Source: Spongilla lacustris (Eukaryota; Porifera; Demospongiae; Spongillida; Spongillidae). From it: a stretch of DNA of 64,000 nt. The position numbers and the translations under genes were made by a program. Below are positions 1 to 11,465 of this stretch, piece after piece; position 1 is the first letter of the stretch; each line of letters begins with the position of its first letter. The stretch is from positions 2,963,847-3,027,846 of the forward strand of contig OX442428.1 of the NCBI GenBank assembly GCA_949361645.1, given 5' to 3'. The notes below the pieces were generated by a model. That model ran no database searches. It saw nothing but the letters and a program-made list of their open reading frames with translations, and was not told where the DNA came from.

Positions 1-780
1 GTTACAGCAAGGTGGATGGGGGGGATCAAGGCAGATATGGAGTCAGCAAGCCACATAGTTCTGCAAAAGTTTAAGGGCATTCTCCATTTGAAGACCTGTT
101 GGGGTATGCATAGGTGTCAATGGCCAGCCTGAGCATGCCATGAAGTTTAGCCCTTCCCACTATTGTGTTCTGCTGTTAGCTGATATGGCTTTAATGTTCT
201 GGATATAGTGTAAAGATGTTGGTCCAATATCAAGGTAAATGAATGCTGCATTGAGTTGAGTGTATTAGTCATGTTTCTTTATCTACTCTGTAGAGATGTG
301 CGTCAGTATCTTCTGTCAGTTGCAAAAATGGTGGTGTGACATTTGGTTGTGAGCCTCTACCAACACCAGAAAAAAATAGCAGCTGTATGGAACACCACCA
401 AGTTACAGCAGTGGGTCCTACAGCTACCAGTGTGCCTCAATGCAAATGACCTTTCTCGGGATGACAACTGTACATTAAAGGGCTAGCACCGCAATGATAC
501 TCTCAGATAGGTGAACGTGATGGGCTAAACAAGCGTATGGCAACAGATTTTAGCCCCCTACTAAAATGTCTTTACCTTGGTTTAGACACATGTCCAGATA
601 TCACAGCCTTCGATACGCACGCATGAATTGATTAAGCTACCAGGCTGGGGTAGGCTCTCCAAACCCAAATGTACGTAACAATGATCATCCTTGGGCGGTG
701 ATGTAATCCATCCGCTGCTGCAAACGGGTCTGGGGCCAAGACTAATAATTGGTATGAACAAAAATTAATGAAACAAGTAA
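1..780. other. Intergenic sequence, no gene seen
   Basis: No open frame here looks like a protein I recognise, and I see no clear splice-linked exons. The composition is AT-rich and unremarkable until the hairpin element that follows. Confidence 0.5.
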
Positions 781-1039
781 ATTCTCTATGAGAAAGTTGG
801 TGGCATATAGGATTTGAAGGCAATGGTGGTATAAAAAGGAAGGAAACAAGGGTCTAATAATAAGGGAAAATGGAATAGTCCTATATTTAGCACACGAACA
901 ACATACTATATCCTATATGTAGAATTGTGCTAAATATAGGACTATTCCATTTTCTCTTATTATTAGACCCTTGTTTCCTTCCTTTTTACACCACCATTGC
1001 CTTCAAATCCTATATGCCACCAACTTTCTCATAGAGAAT
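781..1039. repeat. Long inverted repeat (hairpin element), 113-bp arms
   Basis: The left arm 781-893 and right arm 927-1039 are reverse complements over 113 bp with only two mismatches that I can find. They are separated by a loop of about 33 nt. Beyond the outer ends a shorter match resumes: ACAAGTAA on the left, and TTACTTGT on the right after roughly 10 extra bases, so the original palindrome was probably longer. No coding sequence lies in it. It resembles a foldback or MITE-type element; a transcript through it would form a long hairpin RNA. No target-site duplication is clear. Confidence 0.85.
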
Positions 1040-1259
1040 GTTTTTTATTTACTTGTATAGCTATAGATCTACGTTGCCTATTAAAATGCAGCTGGTGTTA
1101 CCGATGAAAGGTCAATCTAGCTTGCATATACGATCGACCAATCAACGGTAACTTCCAAGCGTATGAGTACCTAGTAAAGCCGCGCTATAACTACTAATAG
1201 TATACATTGTATAAATACGTGCGTACAAATTATAAGAAATCTCTGTCGCCAATGGGACA

Positions 1260-3130
1260 CACCCTCAGGGCTTCTCACATACAGGTCACACCCACAAGGA
1301 CTCTGCTCTGCCGTAGTGCGCTTAACCCTTTTCTGCCTCACATACAGGTCACACCCACAAGGACTCTGCACTGCCACTGTGCGGTTAACCCTCTTCTGCC
1401 TCACATACAGGTCACACCCACAAGGACTCTGCTCTGCCGCAGTGTGCTTAACCCTTTCCTGCCTCATGTACAAGTCACACCCACAAGGACTCTGCTTTGC
1501 CGCAGTGCGCTTAACCCTCTCCTGCCTCACATACAGGTCACACCCACAAGGACTCTGCTCTGCCGCAGTGCGCTTAACCCTCTCCTGCCTCACATACAGG
1601 TCACACCCACAAGGACTCTGCGCTGCCGCAGTGTGCTTAACCCTTTTCTGCTCACATACAGGTCACACCCACAAGGACTCTGCTCTGCCGCAGTGCGCTT
1701 AACCCTCTCCTGCCTCACATACAGGTCACACCCACAAGGACTCTGCTCTGCCGCAGTGCACTTAACCCTTTCCTGCCTCACATACAGGTCACACACACAA
1801 GGACTCTGCTCTGCCGCAGTGCGCTTAACCTATTCCTGCCTCACATACAGGTCACACCCACAAGGACTCTACTCTGCCACAATGCGGTTAACCCTTTTCT
1901 GCCTCACATACAGGTCACACCCACAAGGACTCTTCTCTGCCGCAGTGCGCTTAACCCTTTCCTGCCTCACATACAGGTCACACACACAAGGACTCTGCTC
2001 TGCCGCAGTGCGCTTAACCTATTCCTGCCTCACATACAAGTCACACCCACAAGGACTCTACTCTGCCACAATGCGGTTAACCCTTTTCTGCCTCACATAC
2101 AGGTCACACACACAAGGACTCTGCTCTGTATGCGGTTAACCCATTTCTGCCTCACATACACGTCACACCCACAAGGACTCTTCTCTGCCGCAGTGTGCTT
2201 AACCCTTTCCTGCCTCACATACAGGTCCTCACATACAGGTCACACCCACAAAGGACTCTGCTCTGCTGCAGTGTGCTTAACCCTTTTCTGCCTCACATAC
2301 AGGTCACACCCACAAGGACTCTTCTCTGCCCCAGTGCACTTAACCCTACCCTGCCTCACATACAGGTCACATACACAAGGACTCTGCTCTGCTGCAGTGC
2401 GCTTAACCCTTTCCTGCCTCAAATACAGGTCACACCCACAAGGACTCTTCTCTGCCACAATGCGATTAACCCTTTTCTGCCTCACATACAGGTCACACCC
2501 ACAAGGACTCTTCTCTGCCACAATGCGATTAACCCTTTTCTGCCTCACATACAGGTCACACCCACAAGGACTCTGCTCTGCCACAGTGCGATTAACCCTT
2601 TTTTGCCTCACATACAGGTCTTCACATACAGGTCACACCCACAAGGACCCTGCTCTGCCACAGTGCGATTAACCCTTTCCTGCCTCACATACAGGTCACA
2701 CCCAAAAAGGACTCTGCTCTGCTGCAGTGTGCTTAACCCTTTCCTACCTCACATACAGGTCACACACACAAGGACTCTGCACTGCCGCAGCGCACTTAAC
2801 CTAGGCTTTTCTGCCTCACACCCACAAGGACTCTGCTCTGCCGCTGTGTGGTTAACCCTTTCCTACCTCACATACAGGTCACACACACAAGGACTCTGCA
2901 CTGCCGCAGCGCACTTAACCCTAGGCTTTTCTGCCTCACACCCACAAGGACTCTGCTCTGCGGCTGTGTGGTTAACCCTTTCCTACCTCACATACAGGTC
3001 ACACCCACAAGGACTATGCTTTGCCGCAGTGCTGTTAACCCTTTTACGCCCCACATACAGGCCACACCCTCAGAAACTGTTCTCTGCTGGAAATGTGTAC
3101 TTAACCCCATTCTACCTCACGCACTGGCCA
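1260..3130. repeat. 63-bp minisatellite, about 29 copies
   Basis: The unit contains CTCACATACAGGTCACACCC, then CACAAGGACTCTGCTCTGCC, then GCAGTGCGCTTAACCCTTTC, and recurs every 63 bp. Because 63 is a multiple of three, both strands show long repetitive open frames (21-residue periods). Variants change amino acids freely in every frame, and single-base or 12-14-bp indels (near 2216-2245 and 2612-2640) shift frames, so these are not read as genes. Each unit carries an AGGTCA hexamer. Near 2750-2960 a two-unit block is itself duplicated and carries a CTAGGCTTTT insertion. Units decay toward 3130. Confidence 0.95.
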
Positions 3131-5127
3131 CGGCTGTCCTGGCTTCACTCACATTAAGGCTTAATGTACTGCTGATTTAAAAATAAATGTGGAGAGTTAA
3201 TAGTAACACCGTGCTCACACTGACGTGAAAGAACGGCCTGCAACCACGATAGTGTGAATGAAGTAGCAATATATATATATATTTAGACCCGGTGGCGGGC
3301 GCCTATCACCGTCTATCTAACCTTAAAACGCGGTCGGCGTGGTATCGATAGTTAATCCGGTCGCTGTAGGAACTAGACGGAGTGCCGCTCCGCATATATG
3401 CTTATAAGAAACATATCATATGTACATCATAATGGAGAATTCAAAATGGTTTTCCATCCGTATATCGCGCGCGGCGCGCCTACAACAACCTGGAATGATG
3501 TAATTCAATATGCTGTTACCCACAGTAGTTTGCGGCCATTCAAATCGTGGACAGTAGCCTCGTTCCCCGAAATATTGAAATGATCACGTAATGACCTAGC
3601 AACGAGCCTTGACAACCACCGACCTTTGAAACATGAGACTGCTTGTTAACACGACACGTCCTGTTGCCATTTTAAAAGCCATACAAGGACTGTACTACTA
3701 TTGTTCTATTTATTGCCCTAATCACATGGCGCAGAGATGTTTCCAAGATGTGGTATGGCTCGCGAAAAGCGGCCTACTTTTGACGGACATCTCCACTTAG
3801 AAGCGCTTATTCTCCCTGTAGGACAAATTCTACGGCCAAACTAAAAGTGGAAAACCAAAGAAGACAGAAGGTACTTACAGCGTATGGTAAGGAACTAGTG
3901 TCACATTTTTTCTTGGCGGTGGTAGATACGTCTAAAGTTGAGTGTGCGTATGGCGTATACACGTACGCTTGTGGTTTTGTGCAATTAAAGGTTTTACTCG
4001 TGAGGTGGCTTCGCTTTCACATACTGTGCTGCATTGAGCATCATGATACAAGGCATGGTAGGACCTCTGCAAATTATTAACACCTGGCGTGGTTGGACTC
4101 AGCCCCTTGCTCTCCGAGAAGGCCAAACCTTGAAAAGGTACGCCTTGCCCATGGGGTGGTATGAAATGCATTTTTAGTGGTACTAGTATTGAGATGCCTG
4201 GGAATGATGCCCTAAGGTTGGCCATGATTAGTGATGTTCCATGCTTTGTTGATAGACTTCAAATTGTGATATGTGTACCTAGTGACGCATGTGTGTAGGG
4301 CACTTCTCTTGTGCTACAGTAACCATTAATGTACACAATGTGTTGATATTTGATGGCTAGTATGCATCAGGATAGGTCTATACTTGAAGATCCTTATGAG
4401 GTTCCCTAAAAATACACCACTAAAGTATTGTTGATGTTTGGCCTTAAATGTCTGACGAAGGGTGCATCATGATGGTTGAAGCCCTTATCAGTGGCTCTGG
4501 TGGTTTTGACTATTTCATTTGCCAGTTCACCTTGAAAAGTCTGTGAGTGTTTTTTATAGTTGACATATTGGAATCGTATCATTGCATCCTGTAGCTTCTC
4601 CTTCTCCTCAATCTGTTTAATCATTTCTATGCTGATGGACTCATACTCCCCAATCAGCTACATAAACATGTATAAGCAGCTCCTCCTTTGTTGCCAGTTC
4701 ACCTTGACAAGTCTGTACAGAAAGCTAAAAAGCTGGATGTGCTGGTTGTGGCCATGGGTACAAAAACCAGCTGCGGGTCACAGTTTTAACAGAAAGAGCC
4801 CAAAGATCTTCATGAATGAAGATTCCATGGGTCAAATGGAGCCCAGGTATCCATCCTACCAGTGTAAATACACAATTGAGATACTGACCTGTGACTGCTT
4901 ATGTGTCAAAGTGTGGCTCTGATATGTCCATATTCCATCTAATGGCACTCCTGCATACACCTCCAGCAACCATGAAAGACCTATGGTTAGAATGGTTAGA
5001 TGTGATGGTTTCCAGTGTTCTTTCTGGAAAGCCTCCTATGCAACTAGCATTTAATCCTTATTTATTTCTGTTTAGCCATGGGACAGGAGTGATGTGGTGG
5101 TACGACCCTTTAATGAGGGCAATTATT
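3131..5127. other. Intergenic sequence with weak coding-like remnants
   Basis: 3131-4400 shows only a short AT run near 3272 and no recognisable gene. 4406-5127 contains short open frames on both strands with patches of plausible residues, including a lysine/glutamate-rich minus frame at 4406-4624. They lie downstream of the zinc module at 5128-5427 on the minus strand and may be further decayed pieces of that element. I cannot name a domain in them. Confidence 0.35.
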
Positions 5128-5427
5128 TTATGAGACCTTTTGCATGTGCCTGTGTATTCTTGTCACCTCTTTTGGGCTGATATCTGGGTAGGCTATATGT
5201 ATAAATAAGCTTTCATCATGTGTCTTCCATTGGTATACATTTGTGGAGCTGTAATATGGTGTAGCTCTGCTCATCACCCGTTTGTACAAATTCACAACAA
5301 TAGAGGGGTGGATCTTGGTAAAGGCAATGCTGAAGACGCTATTCACACGTTCAGAAAATTCTGTACACTTATATGATGGCCTTTTTCTCTTTCCTGTAGC
5401 CACCAAAAGGCTTCCACACACTCTGCA
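5128..5427 (-). pseudogene. RAG1 N-terminal-like zinc-module remnant
   Basis: Reading on the minus strand, the frame begins with CRVCGSLL followed by a basic stretch, KCTEF, a hydrophobic helix and a decayed region where a second Cys/His pair would be expected, then a VYQWKTHDES segment. The same order (CRVCG-x-RL, basic stretch, a Cys, an amphipathic helix, an FEWQ-like motif) occurs at 19636-19870 in this window, so the two are related. I connect the module with invertebrate RAG1-N-terminal-like (N-RAG type) proteins from memory. This copy lacks several expected zinc ligands and has no intact flanking RING, so it is called a fossil fragment. Confidence 0.5.
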
Positions 5428-5967
5428 GCGTTGCTGGACCTTATAGTTGTGCGGATCGATTCAACTACTGTGAATAACAAACTATGCCGATTATTCATAA
5501 AAAACACATTCGTGATTTGTGTGCTGAAAGAAAAAATGTGACACTTTCTAAAGCATGTGTTTGCCTATTGTGATGCTTTTTCTCGATGATGCTACGTCCT
5601 GACTTTCTTTGGAATTTGCCTGGCGTCCGCCTCATAGGCTTGAACTTACCCCCTTCCCTACGGCAATGGTGTAAAAGTAGGATGCGCATTTAAAGGAAAC
5701 GCGACAAAGCGCTTGCGCATATGAGATATACTTACCTACGATGAACGTCAAGATCAAAGAACCATGTTTTGCACATATTTGACTTATATGAAGTATGGAT
5801 ATGGCTCGCTCAAAAAGTACCATTGATAATGAGGTGTGGATTATAGTTCCAAAACCATTTACGGTATTGTTCTAATTGTAACCTAGTGTCCAGCCGCAAA
5901 CTACTGTGTACCAAGAAACGTACAGGGCGTGCGCGTAAAATTGTGTCCCATGCCTTAACTACATTGA
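5428..5967. other. Intergenic sequence, no gene seen
   Basis: Only short unsupported frames occur. The sequence is AT-rich up to the abrupt start of the G-runs at about 5968. Confidence 0.45.
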
Positions 5968-6370
5968 GTGGGGGGGGGGGGGGAGGGGGGGGGTGGGGGT
6001 GGTATACATCATGTCCAGGGGGGGAACTATAAAATATGTCCTGGGGGGGGGGGGGCATATATCATGTGTTGAGGGAAGTTATAATCCATGTCTTGGGGGT
6101 GGTGGGGAATGATAAAAGTCATGTCCAGGGGGGGCGCTATAAATTTTGTCCTGGGGGGGGGGGGGGGGGGGGGGGGTGTGTGTGAATGGTATAAATCATG
6201 TCCTGGGGGAACTACAAATCATATACTTGGTATTGTACATACTGCTGTCCTGGGGGATGTGATATGATGTGTGACTGTCCTGGGGGGGAGGTAATATATC
6301 TGTCTTGGGGGGGGTATAATTAGTATCCGTGTCCAGGGGGGTTAATTTATAAATAATGTCATCAGTAGGG
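5968..6370. repeat. G-run-rich degenerate tandem repeat
   Basis: Phrases of the type ATAAATCATGTCCTGGGGGG recur about ten times with variable spacing, each ending in a G-tract. The longest near-pure tracts lie around 5970-5998, 6043-6056 and 6152-6175. The G-tracts could form G-quadruplexes on the plus strand, and homopolymer length here is unreliable in any assembly. Proline-rich minus-strand frames are by-products of the tracts. Confidence 0.8.
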
Positions 6371-6777
6371 GTGTACACTTATTAACTGGAATAGCCCAAT
6401 GTAGTGTATTTTTGGTTAAACTACCAAAACCATGCCTCATATATGCATCACACGCCACATTTTGTAAGCAGCCTGAACTCACTCTTTGTGGCTTCTTCCA
6501 CATGGGTGCTTACAAGGTCGTTCAATGATACCTTTTCGGTAATCGCGCTGGTCTCTTATTAGGAGCTCGAGGCAGACTATTACAAAGCACGTGAATTGAA
6601 GAGTGCGCCCGCCCCGTCGGAGAACAAAGTGGCCCGCCGTGGAACAAAAGAAATTTCTAGCACGTGCGCTATAGTGTTGTATACGTATACATTATATTTT
6701 AATACGGCCCAGCAAAAGAAATAAATTTGCGCCTGAGGACTCCACTGCATTCTGATTGGTCTGATCGGCATACCTAC
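6371..6777. other. Flank upstream of the RT fragment, no gene seen
   Basis: AT-rich sequence with no supported gene. Composition changes to GC-rich at about 6780, where the retroelement fragment begins. Confidence 0.4.
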
Positions 6778-8070
6778 TTGTTCATGGATCCGGCTGCAGC
6801 ACTTTCATCTGCTGCAGCCGGATCCATGAACAACGTAATCGGGCTAGCCGAGGGGTTCAGGGTTGGGTTCGACCGCCGACAACCGCTCCGCTCAGCCACC
6901 CGCAATCTCCCATCGGTTAGCGAGCACGACAGCGTCGTCTCAGCGTACATTGACGCAGAACTGAGCGCAAATCGCCTCCTAGGGCCGCTACCTAGCCACG
7001 TGGCTCGCTACACGCACTGTAGCCGAATAGGGGTAGTCCCAAAAGGACATAATACGGGAAAATGGCGCTTAATTACCGACCTGTCCTTTCCGGAGGGATT
7101 CAGCGTAAACGACGGCATCAGTCCGGCTCTCTGCTCGCTGAGCTACATATCCGTGGACGCAGTGGCCGCAGTCGTTACCAGCCTGGGGCAAGGCACGTTG
7201 CTGGCAAAAATCGACATCCAGGCCGCCTACCGCCTAATCCCGGTGCCTCGGCATCGAGTGGGAGGGTAGCGTGTACTGCGACGCGATGCTTCCGTTTGGC
7301 CTAAGATCGGCGGCGAAGATCTTCACGGCAGTGGCAGACTCGATTGAATGGATTCTGCGTCGGAGGGGCGTCGTCCACATTGCGCACTACCTTGACGACT
7401 TCATTATTCTTGGCACGCCCCTTTCCTCTCAGTGTGCCGATAGTTTAAAGATTGTCGTGGACACCTGCGCGGAGCTGGGCGTTCCCCTGGCTTTGGATAA
7501 ATGCGAAGGCCCGAGAACCCGCCTGACGTTCCTGGGAATAGAGCTGGATACAGAGACGTGGAGCCTCCGGTTGCCAAGAGACAAGCTGACCAGGATTCAG
7601 GACACCCTGGACACATGGCGTGAGAGGAAAGTGTGCAGAAGGAAAGAACTGGAGTCCCTCGTCGGCCTCCTTCACCACGCCTGCAAAGTCATCAGACCGG
7701 GCAGATCATTTCTGAGGCGCATGATCACGCTCCTATCCTCGACGAACGACCGACACGTCATCCGGCTCAACAGAGCTTTTCGTGCCGACCTCGCATGGTG
7801 GCGCATGCTTGCCGCCAACTGGAATGGAACCGGGCTCATCCCTCAGGATGGCACCACACCGTCCACCACGTTGTTCACGGACGCTTCCGGTTCGTGGGGA
7901 TGTGGCGCGTTCTGGAACCAGCGCTGGCTTCAATTTCACTGGAGCGGATCGGCCGCCCCTTTGCCGATATCGGTGAAAGAGATGCTACCCATAATAATGG
8001 CCGCGGCTACGTGGGGTGCTCAATGGCGCGGTCAATGCGTCGCTTGTTACTGCGATAGTATGCACGATTT
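6727..8070 (+). mobile_element. DIRS-type retrotransposon fragment: broken RT/RNase H
   Basis: Two open frames, 6727-7269 and 7271-8125, together cover a reverse transcriptase and the start of RNase H. Frame one has the KWRLITDLSFP block and DIQAAYRLIPV (first catalytic Asp). Frame two has the VYCDAMLPFGLRSA block, the catalytic YLDDFIILG box, the FLGIELDT segment and the RNase H start FTDASGSWGCGAFW. The frame changes near 7255-7275 where some residues between the two blocks are missing, so a small out-of-frame deletion is likely. RNase H stops at CDSM, where this family normally continues, and there is no tyrosine recombinase. The RT/RH style fits YR (DIRS/Ngaro) retroelements better than Ty3. 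GC content is well above the flanks. Truncated at both ends and inactive. Confidence 0.8.
6778..6833. repeat. Perfect 24-bp inverted repeat with 8-nt loop
   Basis: Positions 6778-6801 and 6810-6833 are exact reverse complements (core ATGGATCCGGCTGCAGCA) around the loop CTTTCATC. It sits at the 5' edge of the GC-rich RT fragment. It could be the product of a snap-back during reverse transcription at the truncation point, or a local inverted duplication. Confidence 0.9.
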
Positions 8071-8400
8071 GCGAAGGAGATTTACAATGAACATGTTTTG
8101 TGAATATTCACGTGAAGAAAAGTGAACACGTGTATACGCATGCATGTCAAGTACATTGTACCTGAATACAACGACGTTAACTTTGAATTGTAGTTCCTTA
8201 TATAAATATATTTATTATGAGTACATGACAGACATGCTGCAAAGTTATGTAAGCCTTCAGTCAATGCTATACCATATATCCTATATGTAAACGCTAAACA
8301 ATACTGATGTAATTACAGTTACGTGCTTTTTAAAAAAAAAAAAATCAAAACATTTGAGACTTACGCGTATATACATATACATGTACATGTATAAGAGTTG
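8071..8400. other. Transition between RT fragment and satellite
   Basis: Immediately after the RT fragment is lost, ATTCACGTGAAGAAAAGTGA (8105-8124) resembles the core of the 60-bp satellite that starts about 300 bp later. The remainder is AT-rich with no gene. Confidence 0.45.
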
Positions 8401-10254
8401 ATGTACATGTATACAAATACTTCACGTGAAACGTAAAGGCGTACAAAACCTTCACGTGAAAATAAATTCTTCACAAAGTCTGAAGTCAAGTATAGCATGC
8501 GTACAAAACCTTCACGTGAAGAAAAATTCTTCACAAAGTCTGACATCAAGTATATCATGCGTACAAAACCTTCACGTGAAGATAAATTCTTCACAGTCTG
8601 ACATCATGCGTACAAAACCTTCACGTGAAGAAAAATTCTTCACAAAGTCTGACATCAAGTATATCATGCATACAAAACCTTCACGTGAAGATAAATTCTT
8701 CACAAAGTCTGACATCAAGTATAGCATGCGTACAAAACCTTCACGTGAAGAAAAATTCTTCACAAAGTCTGACATCAAGTATATCATGCGTACAAAACCT
8801 TCACGTGAAGAAAAATTCTTCACAAAGTCTGACATCAAGTATAGCATGCGTACAAAACCTTCACGTGAAGAAAAATTCTTCACAAAGTCTGACATCAAGT
8901 ATAGCATGCGTACAAAACCTTCACGTGAAGAAAAATTCTTCACAAAGTCTGAAGTCAAGTATAGCATGCGTACAAAACCTTCACGTGAAGAAAAATTCTT
9001 CAAAAAGTCTGACATCAAGTATATCATGCGTACAAAACCTTCACGTGAAGATAAATTCTTCACAAAGTCTGACATCAAGTATAGCATGCGTACAAAACCT
9101 TCACGTGAAGAAAAATTCTTCACAGAGTCTGACATCAAGTATATCATGCGTACAAAACCTTCACGTGAAGAAAAATTCTTCACAGAGTCTGACATCAAGT
9201 ATAGCATGCGTACAAAACCTTCACGTGAAGAAAAATTCTTCACAAAGTCTGACATCAAGTATATCATGCGTACAAAACCTTCACGTGAAGATAAATTCTT
9301 CACAAAGTCTGACATCAAGTATATCATGCGTACAAAACCTTCACGTGAAGAAAAATTCTTCACAAAGTCTGAAGTCAAGTATAGGATGCGTACAAAACCT
9401 TCACGTGAAGAAAAATTCTTCACAAAGTCTGACATCAAGTATATCATGCGTACAAAACCTTCACGTGAAGATAAATTCTTCACAAAGTCTGACATCAAGT
9501 ATAGCATGCGTACAAAACCTTCACGTGAAGATAAATTCTTCACAAAGTCTGACATCAAGTATATCATGCGTACAAAACCTTCACGTGAAGATAAATTCTT
9601 CACAAAGTCTGACATCAAGTATATCATGCGTACAAAACCTTCACGTGAAGAAAAATTCTTCACAAAGTCTGAAGTCAAGTATAGCATGCGTACAAAACCT
9701 TCACGTGAAGATAAATTCTTCACAAAGTCTGACATCAAGTATATCATGCGTACAAAACCTTCACGTGAAGATAAATTCTTCACAAAGTCTGACATCAAGT
9801 ATAGCATGCGTACAAAACCTTCACGTGAAGAAAAATTCTTCACAAAGTCTGACATCAAGTATATCATGCATACAAAACCTTCACGTGAAGATAAATTCTT
9901 CACAAAGTCTGACATCAAGTATAGCATGCGTACAAAACCTTCACGTGAAGAAAAATTCTTCACAAAGTCTGACATCAAGTATATCATGCGTACAAAACCT
10001 TCACGTGAAGAAAAATTCTTCACAAAGTCTGACATCAAGTATATCATGCGTACAAAACCTTCACATGAAGATAAATTCTTCACAAAGTCTGACATCAAGT
10101 ATAGCATGCGTACAAAACCTTCACGTGAAGAAAAATTCTTCACAGAGTCTGAAGTCAAGTATATCATGCGTACAAAACCTTCACGTGAAGAAAAATTCTT
10201 CACAAAGTCTGACATCAAGTATAGCATGCGTACAAAACCTTCACGTGAAGAATC
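8401..10254. repeat. 60-bp satellite, about 31 units, CACGTG in each
   Basis: The unit reads ACAAAACCTTCACGTGAAGA, then AAAATTCTTCACAAAGTCTG, then ACATCAAGTATAGCATGCGT. CTTCACGTGAAG is a perfect 12-bp palindrome enclosing an E-box. One unit near 8590-8620 is shortened and one E-box is changed to CACATG (about 10063). The 60-bp period gives open frames of 550-620 codons on both strands. All recurrent variants (GAAGAA/GAAGAT, GACATC/GAAGTC, AAG/GAG, AGC/ATC) alter amino acids, so no protein is being conserved. A rare CATGCA unit is followed by the same two neighbours at 8641 and 9841, which suggests segmental copying inside the array over 1200 bp (20 units). Confidence 0.95.
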
Positions 10255-10772
10255 CGTCGCATCCTCAAGCATGCGCCACGTACATCAAGCATTAGACTAA
10301 TGACACGAAATGCAGTGAGCTAGGGTAAATTGGAGAAAGCTCGCCTAGCTACCTGGCTATGCCATTGGCTTCGAGACATTCAGCTCCCCTTGACCAGGTC
10401 CATCGTACGTGAGTGCAGTTATGGTAGGGTGGGTGTGTGTCCCTCTGGCAGTCGAGACATATGGAAATTGAGGGCAAGGACACATTTTCCCACCTAGCTA
10501 CCCGGCTTGCCAATCAGCTCCCATAAATCTAAGAGCAGCCTTGTCTTTGAATTATACAGCAAACTAAACCTCACCTTGACCAGGTCCCTCGTGAGAGCAA
10601 TTATGGTCCGAACTCTTGTATGTAGGTGTATAATTCTTATACACACAATGTATTAGTTATTTCAGTGTATTATTTACATGTATTACTTTTTATATAAACA
10701 AAAAAACTGTAACTGTATTTAATCATTAACAATACCAATTCAAATGAATGCAATGATTGTTTAACGTTTTAC
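10255..10772. repeat. Imperfect short duplication downstream of the satellite
   Basis: CCTAGCTACCTGGCT (about 10348) recurs as CCTAGCTACCCGGCT (about 10492), and CCTTGACCAGGTCC recurs at about 10388 and 10574, each followed by a related GTGAG...TTATGGT segment. No gene is seen. The 3' end of the P-loop/PHD locus lies just beyond. Confidence 0.55.
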
Positions 10773-11465
10773 TTAATTTACTTTGATGAATGTGATACAG
10801 TTGGGACAATACCATTTCTTCCTTCTTGTTGGTTTTTCAAGAAAAACACACTTTCCGTGCATCCAGCACAAGCATCGGTCACACTGAATCCACCATTGAT
10901 CATCATTGGCATATTCCACTTCCAAGCATACCGCACAATGCCAAACTAATATAAATGTTGTTGGTGAAATGAAGAACCAAAATAAAGATCTCACCAACCT
11001 TCTGTTTTCACTTCTGCAACAAACTGATTCACAAAATCTAATAATTGGCAATTGTAAAAATACAGTTGCAGTAAAAAGTGTTTCTTACCTTCAGAATTCA
11101 GAGTTTAATGTAGCCGTCTAGATGCTGACCGACATTGCCTTTCTAGTTTAGCTGCATCTGGCAGCGATCTCTTCCTGCTTGGTGATGATACTCTAACCTG
11201 CTCTCTAAATATATGAATGTGTAACACTGCATAACATCATTTGTGCCATGTGCATTTACTTGAATTGGTCGATACAGGATGAAGGACTCAGTACTGTATT
11301 TCGAGCTTTGCCTGGACACAGGTTATCACCTTGAATGTACACCATTTAATAGATATGTATGTGAACTTTCTTTCATACACTTACATACTGGCCTGCAGCT
11401 GATGGCATCAGACACTACTAAGGTATATTTTTAAAGTTAAAAAATTTTAAGTGATGCTTTTGCGT

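Noticed and set aside
1207..3157. Open frames of 310 and 320 codons in the 63-bp minisatellite
   Set aside because: Same period effect. Frames switch at small indels and several overlap on both strands.
8401..10254. CRISPR-like array
   Set aside because: The units are contiguous without unique spacers, and the setting is eukaryotic. The same applies to the other tandem arrays.
8401..10254. Heat-shock elements in the 60-bp unit
   Set aside because: TTC and GAA words are present but the spacing is four bases rather than the two required for adjacent nGAAn pentamers.
8426..10300. Open frames of 624, 566 and 556 codons in the 60-bp satellite
   Set aside because: The period is a multiple of three and lacks stops by chance on both strands. 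Recurrent variants are all amino-acid changing, and no non-repeat domain is attached.
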